Assembly: GCA_015680685.1 (NCBI GenBank)
Contig: MNCI01008931.1
Location: 440,172-485,879 of the forward strand
DNA length: 45,708 bases
Direction: 5' to 3'
Origin: Gnetum montanum
Taxonomy: Eukaryota; Streptophyta; Gnetopsida; Gnetales; Gnetaceae
A program made the translations under genes and the position numbers. Each line of letters opens with the position of its first letter. The first letter of the stretch is position 1. The notes below the pieces were generated by a model. The model searched no databases. It had not been told where the DNA came from and saw nothing but the letters and a program-made list of their open reading frames with translations. Below, piece after piece: positions 8,530 through 20,523 of the stretch.

Positions 8530-9866
8530 ATGGAATATACCGAATTTTTAAGATTTTTTTGAAGTTAACGATGTAAACTAAGGACATGTGGACAAGTGTT
8601 AAAGGGTTCCAGGGTAAGTTAACTAGTTCTGAAGGCACGAATAATTATGATGGTGTGGAATTTATCAATAAGGGCCTCGAGTGGTAAGGGAGAGAAAAAG
8701 GCTATGTGATTGTTCATAGGAATTTTTGAATCAGAGGGATAGTAATAAGGGAAAGAATATTATTGAAAATACATAGAGGGTAATAGATGATGTGTGGGAG
8801 ATGTGTTATGAGTGCAAATTACAAAAACATTACCCAAGTGGATCCTCCCCAAAGCAGGTTCCAACCTATAATGCCCTTGTGTAACCACACTTAAAAGTGT
8901 TCATGGGCATTATAAGGGTTAAATGTAATCCACACTGGTTCCACAAAACACACACATGTAAGTATCACCATAATGAGGTAAAAATTCTATGCTACATAAG
9001 ACACGAGTTACAATTACATGAATAGTAAGATGAGATGGGGTATAGAAGGGATTGTAGAGATTGGGACATGAGGTAACTAACCCAGGGCACAATGAATCCC
9101 ACGTGTAAAGCATGATTAATGTGTCATTAACCCGTCGTTCCAAGATCAGGACCAAGTCCATTTCATTGATCAGTGACACCACATTGTTTCATCCCATGAT
9201 GAGTGACTATGAGAGTACCATAACCACAAGGTGTACGATCACCTGACATTTTGTTCAAGGGAGGAGTGATTTTTGCTTCATGGCACTTCTCTCTTTTCTT
9301 CTTCTCTTCTTTTTTTTTGATTGGTGAATCCAGAGAAGCCCCCAACCTTCAAGCATGGGTGCATGTCTTTCTAGTGGGACCCCCTAGAATAGCATTGGAT
9401 TTTTGAGTGCCTTTTGATTACTCTTACTCCCATTTTGTGTTAGATCTACAAGGATATTAGTATAACCACATTGCCTGATAACTTCCATAGATGTTACCAA
9501 AGAGAATCTGCAAGTCCCCTTGATGTCACACCCTAATCATTCCCTCTTGATCCATCTCTCTTCATTCTGGGTACAATGAACACAAAATTAATTTTAAGTT
9601 TTATGAATGTTAAGAATATCACTGTACCCTCGAACAAAACCTCTTAGTTGTAGAATGAATGAGTGGGTGTAATGGGCTCACTGTCCAAATAATTGATTGT
9701 TTGAGACTCAATAACATAGAACACACCTCAACCAATGAGCCACATGAGTGTTTTATTTGTAGATGAGATTACTTATAAAAAGACAAAAAGATAAAACAAG
9801 AAATTGAAAAAATGAAAAACTAGAAAAAAAAAACCTATAACATTAAAGAAAATGAAAAAATATTTA
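8530..9866 (-). other. Non-coding spacer between gag and the internal promoter
   Basis: No coding frame. The stretch 9300-9760 aligns by eye with 24200-24720 of Element 2 ('gcatgggt', 'catgtctttctag', 'tgatgtcacaccct', 'gggctcactgcc'). In Element 2 this spacer lies downstream of integrase; here it follows gag directly. A minus-strand purine run (9318-9284, A/G only apart from its edges) could be a second purine tract but is not conserved in Element 2. Confidence 0.6.
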
Positions 9867-11784
9867 TTAATCCTGCTTGTTATTAGAATGGGGATATCCC
9901 CCATAACTAAACGGTTGAGCATGGTGAGGATTAATAATTGAAAGATGAGGATCCTTGCATGTTGAAAATATTGAAACTTGGTCATACTTACCCCATTGGG
10001 GTTCACACACCTGATTATAGTAAGCATAGTGGGAAAATCTATAAGATGTGGTTCCTGGGTAAAGAGTTGACCCACTATGATACTTGAGATCGTAAGATGG
10101 TATGCAAGGATCAGGATGTCATCCTCCATGGCTGTATTCATTGGGTTGTATGGTTGTTGGAGTGTTAATTGGTGGCCATGATAAAGTAACATGAGGCGTT
10201 GGGTTCGAGGAGAAGGATGCACCATAATGTTGGACTTATGCTAAGTTGGAAAATGTAGTGGCCTTGGAACTGTGTTGTCTCTTCCTACGGTCATGTCTAA
10301 AGAAGGGACACCTTTGATGTTGAGGAGGTCTCTCACTGCTGTTGGCAATCGTAGCACAAGTAATGTTCGTGGGTTTTTGTTGTGGTGTAGAAACTTCAGG
10401 AACAGTTGGTGGCGATGTAGAAGGAGGAAAAGGATGAGAATGTTAAAATTTGGGAGAAGTGTAATGTACACAAGGCGGTGGTTGTGTTGAGGACATGGGC
10501 TGATAGTACTAAGGAGAACAATAATAATGCAGTGAGATAGAGTATGTTGACCCAGTTGGGGAAATAGGATGTTGGACTAGATAAGCATTTGGATTCAGAT
10601 GATATGAGGGGTGTCTCTAGTTTAGGGATGGTTTCCCTTACGACTGGGGTTGCTGCCACTGTGATCAAACAAAGTATCTCTATACGAACTCTGGGTGTAA
10701 CGTGCTTTCCCAATGCTTGTATAAATGTAACAAGATTGGCCATTGGCCTTTGGGGTGATCGTACAGGCAAATGTTGCATTCATACATATGATTGGCTATC
10801 TCCAATAATATTAATATATTCTCCACACTTTTTATGCATCCATTCCAGCATCATATTGATCTTTGCCTCGATTTCTTCTAATGATTGTTGTACTGGAAAA
10901 GATGGTTCTTCATTCTTGAGATCGGTTGATTTCTCCTTTTTATGATTATGGACCTCTATTAAGTTGAGATTTTGGTCCCGTTGATGTTTTTCAACACTCT
11001 CCCATCTAGCCATTTCTCCTTCTTCTTTTTCTACCCTCTTAATAAGCTCTTGGAATTGATGGGTTCGTAGTTTGTATAGTTAACCTTGGGCATACATCCC
11101 TAGGGTTTCTCTTATTTCATCACGAAGCCCATCAATGATATGGTACATTAGCCTTTCCTCGGAGAACTCATGGCCTAGACAGTTTTTTAACAGTGCATAA
11201 TATCTTTCTAAGGCCATGTCTAAGGGTTCATGTTGTGCTTGTTTCCACTCTTGGATTTGTTTTCTCAAGGACGACACTCTTGCATAGGTTTGATATCTTT
11301 CGTTAAAGAGTTCTACCATTGTTGGCCAACATTGTATTGAATTTGGTTTTAACAATCTATACCATACTTTTTCTTGTCCAATGAGTGTCATAGGAAAGAG
11401 TTTGAGTTTTTGCCAACCGTTATCAATGTTGTTCAATGCACATGCATCGTAGAAGGCTTATAAATGTTGTTGTGGATCTAAGTCTCCTGAGAAATTGTGA
11501 AAGTTTTTTAAATCAAGCCTAGGTAGGTAGCTCTCTTTATGATGCCTATAGGAGATTCGAATAGCCTCTTGTATTTGCGTTAGGCTTGTGGTGGCCAGTA
11601 GGGGTTCATCATCATCGAGTAAGTTATGCTTTCGTGCATTGGAACGATGCTCCCTTCGTTTATATTTATAAGAAACCCCCACCTCAGATTGCATACTCCA
11701 ACCTTCATTGTCATATAATTCGTTGGTTCTCCAATGAATTTCATCACTAGATATGGCATTATCGTAGTCTCATAGGAGAGGCAT
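9867..11784 (-). pseudogene. gag: Element 1 gag (degraded)
   Basis: Begins at ATG 11784. The frame is continuous to about 10780 with three internal stops, then shifts frame and ends with TAA at 9867, giving about 640 codons in all. The retrotransposon Gag core is plain: LKLFPMTLIGQEKVWYRLL, then SLRKQIQEWKQ and LMYHIIDGLRDEIRETLG (about 11400-11100). An acidic DDDEPLLA motif upstream and a HPKG motif downstream (near 10765) are shared with Element 2 gag. The C-terminal third is rich in P, H, S and Q, and a possible zinc-knuckle remnant (CNIC..H) sits at the start of that part. Gag forms the particle shell that packages element RNA. Retention of gag without pol suggests that enzymes would have to be supplied in trans. 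Confidence 0.78.
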
Positions 11785-11905
11785 GGTTGTGCAATTGTGT
11801 GTGAATTTGTATTTGACTTTTGTAATTATTTCTTCCTAAAAGATATATCGTTAATTTCTATACAGTGACCTTGTATGATATAACTAACCTAGATAACTAG
11901 CACCA

Positions 11906-11923
11906 TCCCTGGCAACGGTGCCA
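11906..11923 (-). other. Element 1 primer-binding site (tRNA-Asp type)
   Basis: The plus-strand reading tccctggcaacggtgcca matches the 3' end of plant tRNA-Asp, recalled as TCCCCGGCAACGGCGCCA, at 16 of 18 positions. It lies one base from the inner end of the 5' LTR. Athila and related lineages are known to use tRNA-Asp. Confidence 0.8.
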
Positions 11924-11924
11924 A

Positions 11925-12750
11925 TGATGAGTGGTGAGGCACCCCTACACTCAACCATATGAATACAAGAATTTCACGCACTATTTGGTTGAACTCCATA
12001 GAAGGAGTAGTTGTGGTATCTAGACGGTTACTCAGAGATCGCAGTTCGCTATCTTCCCACTTGGACTAGTATTAGCTTTATCACGTATGGTTTAGTCTAG
12101 AGTGAGGTGTATGATGTGTTCCTACACTAATGCTACTCCTGGGGGTGATGGAAAATAATATCAACTAAACTAGGAGAGAGAGAGTGAGAGAGAATCTAAA
12201 CTAGCCTAAGTGCAATGAGCATATGTTCTTTAATCATCCGTATACATCTTGGACCTCGTGCATGACTACCACTAGGATTACCAAGTGCATGGCTTAGGAA
12301 CGCTATTGGGTTACCAAATAGTCATACTTAAATGCTTGTGATTAAGTCGTACTCATTCCGCATTACTAGGAGATAAGGGTGAAGAGATATTAACTAAGAA
12401 AGTAGTAAATAATAATTAAATAAATAATTAAGCTAAGTGGATGTTGCAATGATGAAGTAATCTCAATCTTTATTGCCGATCATGTGCGTGTCCAAGTACG
12501 TCACACTCAAATAAGAATGCTGTACAATTACAATCATCACACTGCGGGCATGCATTAGGAGAAAAGGGTTGAGAGGTAAAACTACCAAAAACTAAAAACT
12601 CCAAAAACTACCTACCAGATCTGCCTACCTCTTACTTATAGATGAGGAGATAGGCTACGATATCGCGTACGCAATATCACGTTTAGGCTGCGATATTGCG
12701 TACGTGATATCATGGATGCGATATCGCAGCCAAAAATTCATGACTCATCA
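11925..12750 (-). repeat. Element 1 5' LTR (right copy)
   Basis: Starts TGATGAGT and ends ACTCATCA. It contains the poly(A) signal (12474-12469), the TATA box (TATAAGTAAG, 12640-12631) and a degenerate GATATC/GTAC array (about 12658-12728). It is the promoter copy for the genomic RNA. Confidence 0.85.
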
Positions 12751-12755
12751 ACTAC
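12751..12755. repeat. Target-site duplication ACTAC (right copy) of Element 1
   Basis: Identical to 4112-4116. Confidence 0.85.
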
Positions 12756-13250
12756 TATCCATCTCTCTTCTACTAATGGTATCTCATCATTCATCATGCG
12801 TCACCATTTCCATGACTCTACTACCAAAGATTAATTTTTCTTAGTCATGCACCCTTGCCTCCTCTTATGCCGAAAAATCTAGTAGGATTTTTGGTATTCT
12901 ATGATGGCTAAGAGAATTATTGGTGCTGTAGAATCTTGCATACTCTAGCCACTGATAGTGCCATAATACTCTACTTTTCCTAGCCACCCTTGATACTACA
13001 AGATCCTACCTCATCCAACAACGATCAACACTGTAGGATCCTACCTGCTCTAGTAGTTTTAGTTAATGAAAAATTTTAAATTTTCCATCAATTAATGAGA
13101 ATTTAAAAAAAAAATTCCAAATCCAAATATTTATATTTGACATCTACGATGGAAAAATCTAAATATGACAAAGTGAAAAATTTTAACTCATAAGATAAAA
13201 AACTTCATAATTAAGCACAATCATCCTCAAGTAGTACTAGAATGGATGAT
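12756..13250 (-). repeat. Right arm of the long inverted repeat, second part
   Basis: The reverse complement aligns with about 370-870. The blocks 'gcttaattatg', 'gatggaaaatttaaaattt' and 'gtaggatcttgtag' occur in the same order. Continuity with 3740-4111 across Element 1 is supported by the ACTAC duplication. Confidence 0.5.
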
Positions 13251-13649
13251 CTCTCAAGAAGTATTGAAAAGTGTGAAATTTTCTTGAAACATCAAGTAAA
13301 CATAATTGTTTATTCTGATGTCCAATTTCAATGAAACAAGAGTCATTTCTAACAAACTTGAACCTTCTAAATACAACACAATAGTCAAATTTAGCCTATG
13401 AAAGCCAAAAATTTAGTTTTTAAGGTCATTCATTTACCATTCTCAACTATGAAAAAGCTTGATTTGAAGCCCAAAACTTGAGTGCTTTAGTAAAATTGAA
13501 TTCTTTATGGCTACTTGAGTCTTGATGGGAGGATCTAGAAAGAGAATTCATTTTAGAGAAATTCTAATCCATTTTAAAACTAATTAACCAATCTTAAGGG
13601 CCATGAAGGCTAATGGATAACCATCCTACCTTGTCTCTTTGGCCTATCT
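13251..13649. other. Unassigned stretch before Element 4 gag
   Basis: No domain and no LTR or PBS resembling the Element 4 family was found, so the 5' end of Element 4 appears to be missing or unrecognisable. Confidence 0.4.
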
Positions 13650-14722
13650 ATGTCCAGAACTAAGAGAGTGCATTGGAGAATGATGGAAACTCAAGTCAAT
13701 GATTATATGGATTCTTTTAAGCAATATATTAATTAGATGAGAGATGTGAAAGAGGAGCTTTGTCAATCAAACCAAGGGTTTTAGAAAAATATGTAAGATA
13801 TGTCAAAAGAGATTAGGAAATTGTCCCATAGTTCGGAAGGAAAATGATCTAAAGTTTAAGAAAATATGGATTCTTTTGTGAATTCCATCAAACAAGTAAC
13901 TGAGCATTTGACCCAACCTCCAAACCATAATCAATATCAATTTAGAGACCATAATCCAAAATAATACTCATCTATGGATAATATACAAAATTCATTCTTG
14001 CCTAGGGATTATTACAGAGATTAATTCAAACCTCGAGATTAGTATCAAGATCAATTTCCATCTAGGGATCATTATTGACATCAATCCCCACCTATTGGAC
14101 ATCAAAATGCTAAGATTCTATTACAAGAACAAAGATTATAATCAAAATGAGAAGGTTATTGGAATTGATAAAATTCACCTAGAGAATCCTTAATCTAGGT
14201 TCATGCGAAGAAGGTAAAACTTGACCATTATAATGGAACCCTAGGATCTAGTGATAAGAAAAAATATTGGCTTGATAGTATGAATAATTATTTTGACATG
14301 CTAAATTTATAAAATTAGAAACATTTAGAGGTGATGTCTTTTCACTTAAGGGAACTTGTTGCAATGTGGTGGAATGGGTAGAGATCTAAAAGATTAATTA
14401 CAAATTGTCTTAACTTCTACTATGATTTTGAACAAAAATTTATACTATATTCCTTCTTTAAGGAGTGTAAAATATGATCTGACTCACGAAAATTAGGTTA
14501 ACAATTTGTGAAAGATTATTACAAGGAGTTCTATTATCTCTCCAGGCATGTAACTTGTTAAGACAATGGTGAGCTAGCTTCAAAGTTCATAGGTAGACTA
14601 CATACTCAATTACACACTTAGACATATGTCCATAATTCACAAATAATAAATGAAGAATGTAAAAATTCTAAGGATTATAAAGAATCAAAGTAAGTATAAA
14701 TAACAATGATCTGATAATCAAC
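13650..14722 (+). pseudogene. gag: Element 4 gag, 5' part (degraded Ty3/gypsy)
   Basis: ATG at 13650 opens MSRTKRVHWRMMETQV. A charged N-terminal region follows, then repeated PRDxYxDQF-like units (about 13960-14100). Next comes the typical Gag core: KLDHYNGTLG, YWLDSMNNYFD, HLRELVAMWWNG, and a segment like FVKDYYKEFYYLSRHV (about 14210-14560). Many stops interrupt it. Element 2 inserted at its end, and the remainder (TIVEETPNKRTQSRF...) resumes at 32065 on the same strand. Confidence 0.62.
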
Positions 14723-15632
14723 TAATGAGATGTGAGTAGATCTTACGCCCAACCATACAAATCACTAAGCGTTCACGCATGATCGAGTCAAATTCCATGG
14801 ACTTATAGCCTTCTAAGTACACTAGTCTCTACAAAGTGAAACTAACCATTACAATTGTTATCTTTCCAATTACACTTGTGAAATGCAAAGCTATGTTAAG
14901 TGCAACTGAGGCATATGATTTTTATCATTTTTATGTTTTATACTTTAAGTAGCCTAAGGGTAAAGAATAATGTATAAAATAAAATAATTAAATTGATAAT
15001 TGAATCTAACTAGCTACACCTAGCTAATCATAACATAAGCATCTATTCCCACTTGTCGTACATATCCTAAACACATTTAACACTACTGGGTTACCAAACG
15101 TTAAGTGTTACTAGGATTACCAAGAACCAAGCATATGCTCAAAGTGGTTGTATTTATGTGCTTAATTAATCGCTATTTAATATAGCTTAATTTAGCTTCA
15201 TTTATCTTAATTACTTAAAGCACTAAAGGAAATTATAGAAAACATTATATGCATAAATAAATAATTAATCTATTTCAAAGTGCTACAAGGTTTATTAGAA
15301 AGCTCATCTTTATTATTGTACATACTATCATGTTTAGGTATAGCAGTGCTCAAATAAAGATCTATACATTCTTTGACTTCTACTGTAAACACTTAGATAA
15401 ATATTCTAACCTTCAACTAAGAAAACTACAAGAGCTTTGCTACTGCTATGACCAAATATGCCATATACATGGTAGGTGAATGCATAATTATAGGCAAAAA
15501 TAGACACTGTATCAATGATTCCATGTTAATGCATTAAATTCCATGTTGACATAGTTGTGTCGATGGGGTCACATTAATGAGGCCATGTCAATGAGGCCTC
15601 ATCGATGAAACCTAAGAAAACACAACTCATCA
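14723..15632 (-). repeat. Element 2 3' LTR (left copy)
   Basis: Starts TAATGAG and ends CTCATCA. It aligns with 31146-32064 throughout. U3 (15503-15632) carries diverged repeats of the type 'catgtcaatgaggc'. A poly(A) signal AATAAA on the minus strand lies near 15310. It shares short U5 blocks ('ctaggattaccaag', 'gggttaccaaa') with the Element 1 LTR. Confidence 0.8.
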
Positions 15633-15650
15633 TACCCCCACAACTAAATG
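15633..15650 (-). other. Element 2 polypurine tract
   Basis: Minus-strand TTGTGGGGGTA abuts the 3' LTR. It is nearly identical to the Element 1 tract, and the flanking ~25 bases are also conserved between the two elements. Confidence 0.72.
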
Positions 15651-15887
15651 AAAACTCATCCTCAAGTGAACGAAAGGAGGAACAAGTTTCTTATAAGATT
15701 TTGTGAAGGTATGAAATTATTGACTAACTACTTGCATTTAAAAACACAAATACAAATAAACAGTAAGTGCTTGAGTGTACAAATTTATAATCATTATAAA
15801 ATTTTGGTGTTCAAGACAACAAAATTAAATACCAAAACAAAAATGACAAATAAAATTCCTCTGATGGTGGGAAGATGAGGAGGAAGT

Positions 15888-16544
15888 TTAAATGGTCCCA
15901 GGCAATGGAGGTTCTTGAGGCTTTCAAGAACCTTATCTCACTTTAAGTGCTTGTGGTGGTTGAGGTAATTGTGGTTGTCCTACTACAGCTACAAATTCTT
16001 GTGGAACATAGAAGATATCCAATAGTTTCTTCATCTTCTCCTTCTTATCCCTAGGATCATTCATGGTCCACACCACATCATGAATGTGGGATAGCGTGGA
16101 AAAATACCAAGGATAGGGCATTACTAGGAACAGCTCCTTCGCATTGATAAACTAGGTAGCAAAAAGTTTACATTCAACATCGAACGCATTTACTACAGTT
16201 TGTAGCTCCTAGTAATCACTCATTCTCCTAGAAAAGTTCTCAATTGTAGATTATTGATTGGTGAAGCATTGCCTAAGAACATAAAGTTCTACATTTTCCA
16301 CCTAAAGCATTTTCTTGGTGTCTTTGTGATGGTTGGACTCAACTTTGTACAACAAGTATGAATTGGCCACATAATTGTCCAATTTAGATCAAAGTAATCT
16401 AGTAGTTAGTATCGCTAGATTTTCATAATAGGGATTGATAATCTCCATGTACTCTATCATCTCCTTGAATAGTAGCTCCTTCATGTGGATCTCCACCTTG
16501 TTGTAGTCATTGAGCCCATTAGAGATAGGTTGCTAGACATCACC
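15888..16544 (-). pseudogene. Element 2 aORF, C-terminal part (split by copia insertion)
   Basis: The C-terminal portion on the minus strand includes YPWYFSTLSHIHDVVW (about 16120), a lysine-rich helix and a proline-rich end, finishing EPPLPGTI and a stop at 15890-15888. The end matches EPPPPGTT of Element 1. The upstream sequence (about 16540-16130) is coiled-coil-like but full of stops. It continues 5' at 20772 on the far side of the copia element. Confidence 0.55.
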
Positions 16545-16742
16545 TGACAAAATTGAGTAGAAAACAGTGCTACCCTCTTAGCTGATTTATAGTTAGTGAT
16601 TGAATGATATTTTGCTGATTTTTAGAAATTAGTTTGGAAAGAATTTCTCCTTAATTTTCTCCATGTAATCTCCATATATACCTCCACTTATAAACAAGAA
16701 GAAATTAAGGAAAATATTTCCCTTTTTCTTCAAATTTTTTCA
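16545..16742 (+). repeat. Copia 5' LTR
   Basis: Begins TGACAAAATTGAG and ends TTTTTTCA directly before the PBS. It contains a 'ctccatatatacct' TATA-like box near 16670, matched in the right LTR near 20700. Confidence 0.8.
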
Positions 16743-16803
16743 TGGTATTAGAACTTTAGGTTTTGAACCCTAGGGACATGTTTTTTTTCATTTGGCCTTC
16801 ATT

Positions 16804-19800
16804 GCCATATTTCTTCTCCTACTATGACCTTAATTGTTGTTTCTAATTGGCTAATTCAATCCTTATTATTGCAATCCTCTTATTCTCCTTGTTTTTCTTT
16901 ACCAAACAAGGATAGCATGTGGTGTACCTTCTCTAAGAAATCAAGGCATACAAGGGAGATGTGCTTCAAGCTTCATGAAAAGCCATCAAGTAAGAAATGG
17001 GGAAATAAGGGTGGAAGGTAAAAAATTCAAGGTTAAGCAAATCAAGCCTTGTCTTCACAAGAAGAAGAGAAAGCTCTAGAAGTAAGGAAGTTTGACAAAG
17101 AAGAGATAGAGAAATTAAAGAATCTTCTAGCCACTCTTGAAAAATCTTTAGGTACCTATTCATTGGTACATTTAGGTGAGCTTCCAATTTCTCATTATTT
17201 AAGTGTCTCTAATTAGTGTTTTAAAGACTACTGGATCATTGATTTAGAAGCCACAGATCACATGACACATACATCTCATAATTTTAGTTCTTATTTTCCT
17301 TGCCCTAGTAATCGAAAAATTACCACGGAAGATGGATCACCAACCATAATTGCTGGTATAGGAAATTTTAAAATTGATCATGATATGATTCTTAAATATG
17401 TTCTTCATGTTCCAAAATTATCAAAAAATCTCATCTCCATAACCAAACTTTCTTGGGATCTAAATTGCAAAGTAACCCTCTTGCCAACTTATTGTCTATT
17501 TTAGGATTGAGACTCGAGTAGGATGATTGGACTTGCTAAGGAGAAGGGAGGATTATACTATCTTGAAAAGATTGAAAAGATAAGTGCCAGTTAGCGGAAT
17601 CAACCTCTAACCCTCCTATCCACAAGTCATTCAACAAATAAAGGCATGATTTGGCTTCACCACTTTAGACTAGGACATCCTTCATTCAAAATACTTGAAA
17701 CCATGTTCTCTCATTTGTTTAAGGGCTTAAAAAGGAAATGTTTAATTGCAAAACTTGTGAAATTACAAAGAAAAAATGTGTAGCATTTCCCATAAATAAT
17801 AAAAAAATCTTATTTCCATTTGATTTAATTCATAGTGATATTTGGGGACCATGTCCAATTTCAAATATTTCTAGGGCATGATGGTTTATTTTATTTATCA
17901 ATGATTACACAAGATTCACTTGGATTTTCTTAATCAAGTTCAAAACTAATGTTAGTGATTCCTCCCAAATTTCATTTCATGATTAAAAATCAATTTGGAG
18001 TCAGTATCAAAAGGTTTTGTTCAGATAATGCCAAAGATTATTTTAGCCAAACATTGACTACATTCTTTCAAAAGGAGAGAATCATCCATGAGTCCTCTTG
18101 TGTTTATACCCCACAACAAAATGGAATGGTAGAGAGAAAAAATGGTCATCTTCTTTCTATAGCTTAAGCCTTATTGTTCCAAAAAAATGTCCCAAAAAAT
18201 TACTGGGGAGAAGCCATCCTTATAACTACACATATCATAAACAGGTTACCAACTCAAGTGCTTCATTCAAAAAGTTGGATAAAAGTGTTATCTCAATTCT
18301 TTCCAATGCTTTGTACTACAAATAATCTTCTACTCAGGATATTTGGATGTGTTTTATTTGTCCATATTCATAATCTAAACAAGAAAAACTTTGATTTGAG
18401 AGCCCTCAAAACTATCTTTGTTGGGTATTCTTTAATCCAAAAGGACTACAAATGCTATCATCCAGCAACCAAAAAATTTCTTGTTTCTGTAGATGTCACC
18501 TTTGTTGAAACTAAGTCATACTTCACACAACCTTATCTTCACAGGGAGAAAATAGTAGTAGAAGATAAGAACTTCTTTCTTCTTGACCTATGCATAACCG
18601 ATTCTTTCGAGTCTTCCTATTCTTTGCTACAACAAACCAAGCCCAAGCCTCCTCCTCAAATTACATAACAAAATGATGAAGGTAACAAAACCACTACTGA
18701 CACATGTCCTCCTCAAGTGTACTCAAAAAGGAAACACCCAAACCTAGAACCAAGGCAAGTCCAAACATTGGGCTCGAGTGTTGGTAATGAGGTAATACAT
18801 CATAACCCATCTAATTCTCCTACTAAATCCTTGTCTAATATTGACTTACCTATTGCAATTAGAAAAGGAAAAAAAGAATGCACCAATCACCTAGTATATC
18901 TTATATCTCATTTTTTGTATTTTCACAAATGTTCCTTAACTCATAGAGCATTTCTCACAACTCTTAACAATGTGTCTATTCCTTCAACACTATCTAAGGC
19001 TTTAAACTATGAAAATTGGAAAAATGCTATGAATGTAGAAATGCAAGCCTTGGAGAAGAACAACACATAGGAGATAGTGGACTTGCCAAAAGGGAAGAAA
19101 CCAATAGGATGCAAATGGATATACCTATGAAATACAAAGTTGATGGTTCTCTGGAGAGGTACAAAGCAAGATTGATAGCCAAGGAATACACATAGGTGTA
19201 TGTGATAGACTATTAGGAGACATTCACACTAGTGCAAAGATGAATATGATAAGAATATAAATGTCTCTGGTAATTAATTATGACTGTCCTCTAAAGAAAT
19301 TTGATGTGAAAATGCTTTCCTACATGGGGACTTAGAAGAGGAAATTTACATGGAGATTCTATCAAGCTATAATTAGAATATGGCCTCAAACAAGGTATTC
19401 AAATTAAAGAAAGTGATGTACAACTTAAAATAATCACCTAGGGACTAGTTTGGATGGTTCAGTAAAGTAATGATTGGAATGGGCTACAAATAGAGTCAAG
19501 GAGACCATATCTTATTTATTCAACACACTAACTTAGAGGGAGTCACTACTCTTATTGTGTATGTCTATGATATTATAGTAATAGAAAATGATCATAGGGA
19601 GATAGAGAGATTGGGCAAGCACTTGGAAAAGGAGCTGGAGATAAAGGACTTGGAAAATTTGAAGTATTTCCTAGGTATAGAAGTTGCATGGTCAAAGTAG
19701 GGAATTTTCATGAGCCAACGAAAATATACCCTAGATCTTCTAAGAGACACAAGAAAATTAGCTTGCAAATCATCAAGCACACCTATGGATCCCAATCATA

Positions 19801-20467
19801 AGCTTGGAGAAGCAGAGGAAGTTGTGGTCATTGACAAAGAAATGTATCAAATATTGATTAGTAGGCTCATTTATCTATCCCATACGTGACTTGATATAGC
19901 CTATGTAGTGAGTGTGGTAAGCCAGTTCATGCACAATCCTAAGGAGGTTCACTTACATGTAGTCTATCACATCCTACACTATCTTAAAGGGTCTCTAGGT
20001 AAATGCATATTATTCAAGAAAAGTGATAGACTCACACTAGAGGCTTATACAAATGCAGACTATGCAGGCTCAATCATAGATAGGAGATCCACCACTGGGT
20101 ATTGTACCCTTGTAAAAGAAAATCTAATCACCTAGAGGAGGAAGAAGCAAAATGGAGTAGCAAGATCCAACGCTAAATATGAATTCAAAGTAATGGCATA
20201 AGGAATATGCAAATTGTTATGACTGAAGATTATCCTAGAAGATCTAAGAGTCTATTGGGAAGGACCTACGAGATTATACTGTGATAAAAAGTTAGTTATT
20301 AGCATTGCCCACAATCCTATGTAACATGAGTGGACTAAGCATATTGAAATTGATAAGTACTTTATCAAAGAAAAACTTGAGAATGGTCTTATTTGTACCC
20401 CTTATGTTTCTTCCAACTCACAATTGGTAGATGTACTCACTAAAGGACTTTGCAATCCTCTTTTCTA
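16804..20467 (+). pseudogene. gag-pol: Copia gag-pol polyprotein (degraded)
   Basis: Zinc-knuckle remnant CTFSKKSRHTREMC (about 16924), second cysteine replaced by serine. Protease WIIDLEATDHMT (about 17240), where the usual DSGA has become DLEA. Integrase: pre-integrase HHFRLGHPS (about 17660), DIWGPCPIS, and YTPQQNGMVERKNG (about 18100). RT: NWKNAMNVEMQAL, RYKARLIAKEYT, and YVYDII (about 19560) in place of YVDDI. RNase H: YTNADYAGSIIDRRSTTGYC and KHIEIDKYFIKEKLENG (about 20335). Many frameshifts and stops make it inactive. The motif order and wording of the RT region fit plant copia elements. Confidence 0.85.
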
Positions 20468-20523
20468 AATATTGGTGTCCAAGCCAAGATTGGACAATGT
20501 TTATTCACTAGCTTGAGAGGGAG

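Larger units (their letters stand above)
4117..12750 (-). mobile_element. Element 1: Athila-like, pol-less LTR retrotransposon (gag + aORF)
   Basis: A complete 8.6-kb element on the minus strand. It has two LTRs of 834 and 826 bp with 8-bp inverted ends (TGATGAGT/ACTCATCA, with one change in the left copy), a 5-bp TSD, a tRNA-Asp-type PBS beside the right LTR and a purine tract beside the left LTR. In transcription order it carries gag (11784-9867), a non-coding spacer, an internal TATA with U3-like repeats, and the aORF (7957-5160). No protease, reverse transcriptase, RNase H or integrase motif is present. The gag frame ends in a stop and passes straight into a spacer that in Element 2 lies downstream of pol. 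LTR-LTR identity is roughly nine tenths by eye, mostly transition differences. Confidence 0.85.

Noticed and set aside
9284-9318. Central polypurine tract in Element 1
   Set aside because: The purine run is not conserved at the matching place in Element 2, so it is probably a low-complexity accident.
10396-10779. 127-residue minus-strand frame as a separate protein
   Set aside because: The conserved HPKG-containing sequence shared with Element 2 gag is in another frame over the same bases, so this is a frameshifted reading of the gag C terminus.
10589-10945. 118-residue plus-strand frame in Element 1
   Set aside because: Antisense shadow of gag. The minus-strand frame carries the residues conserved with Element 2.
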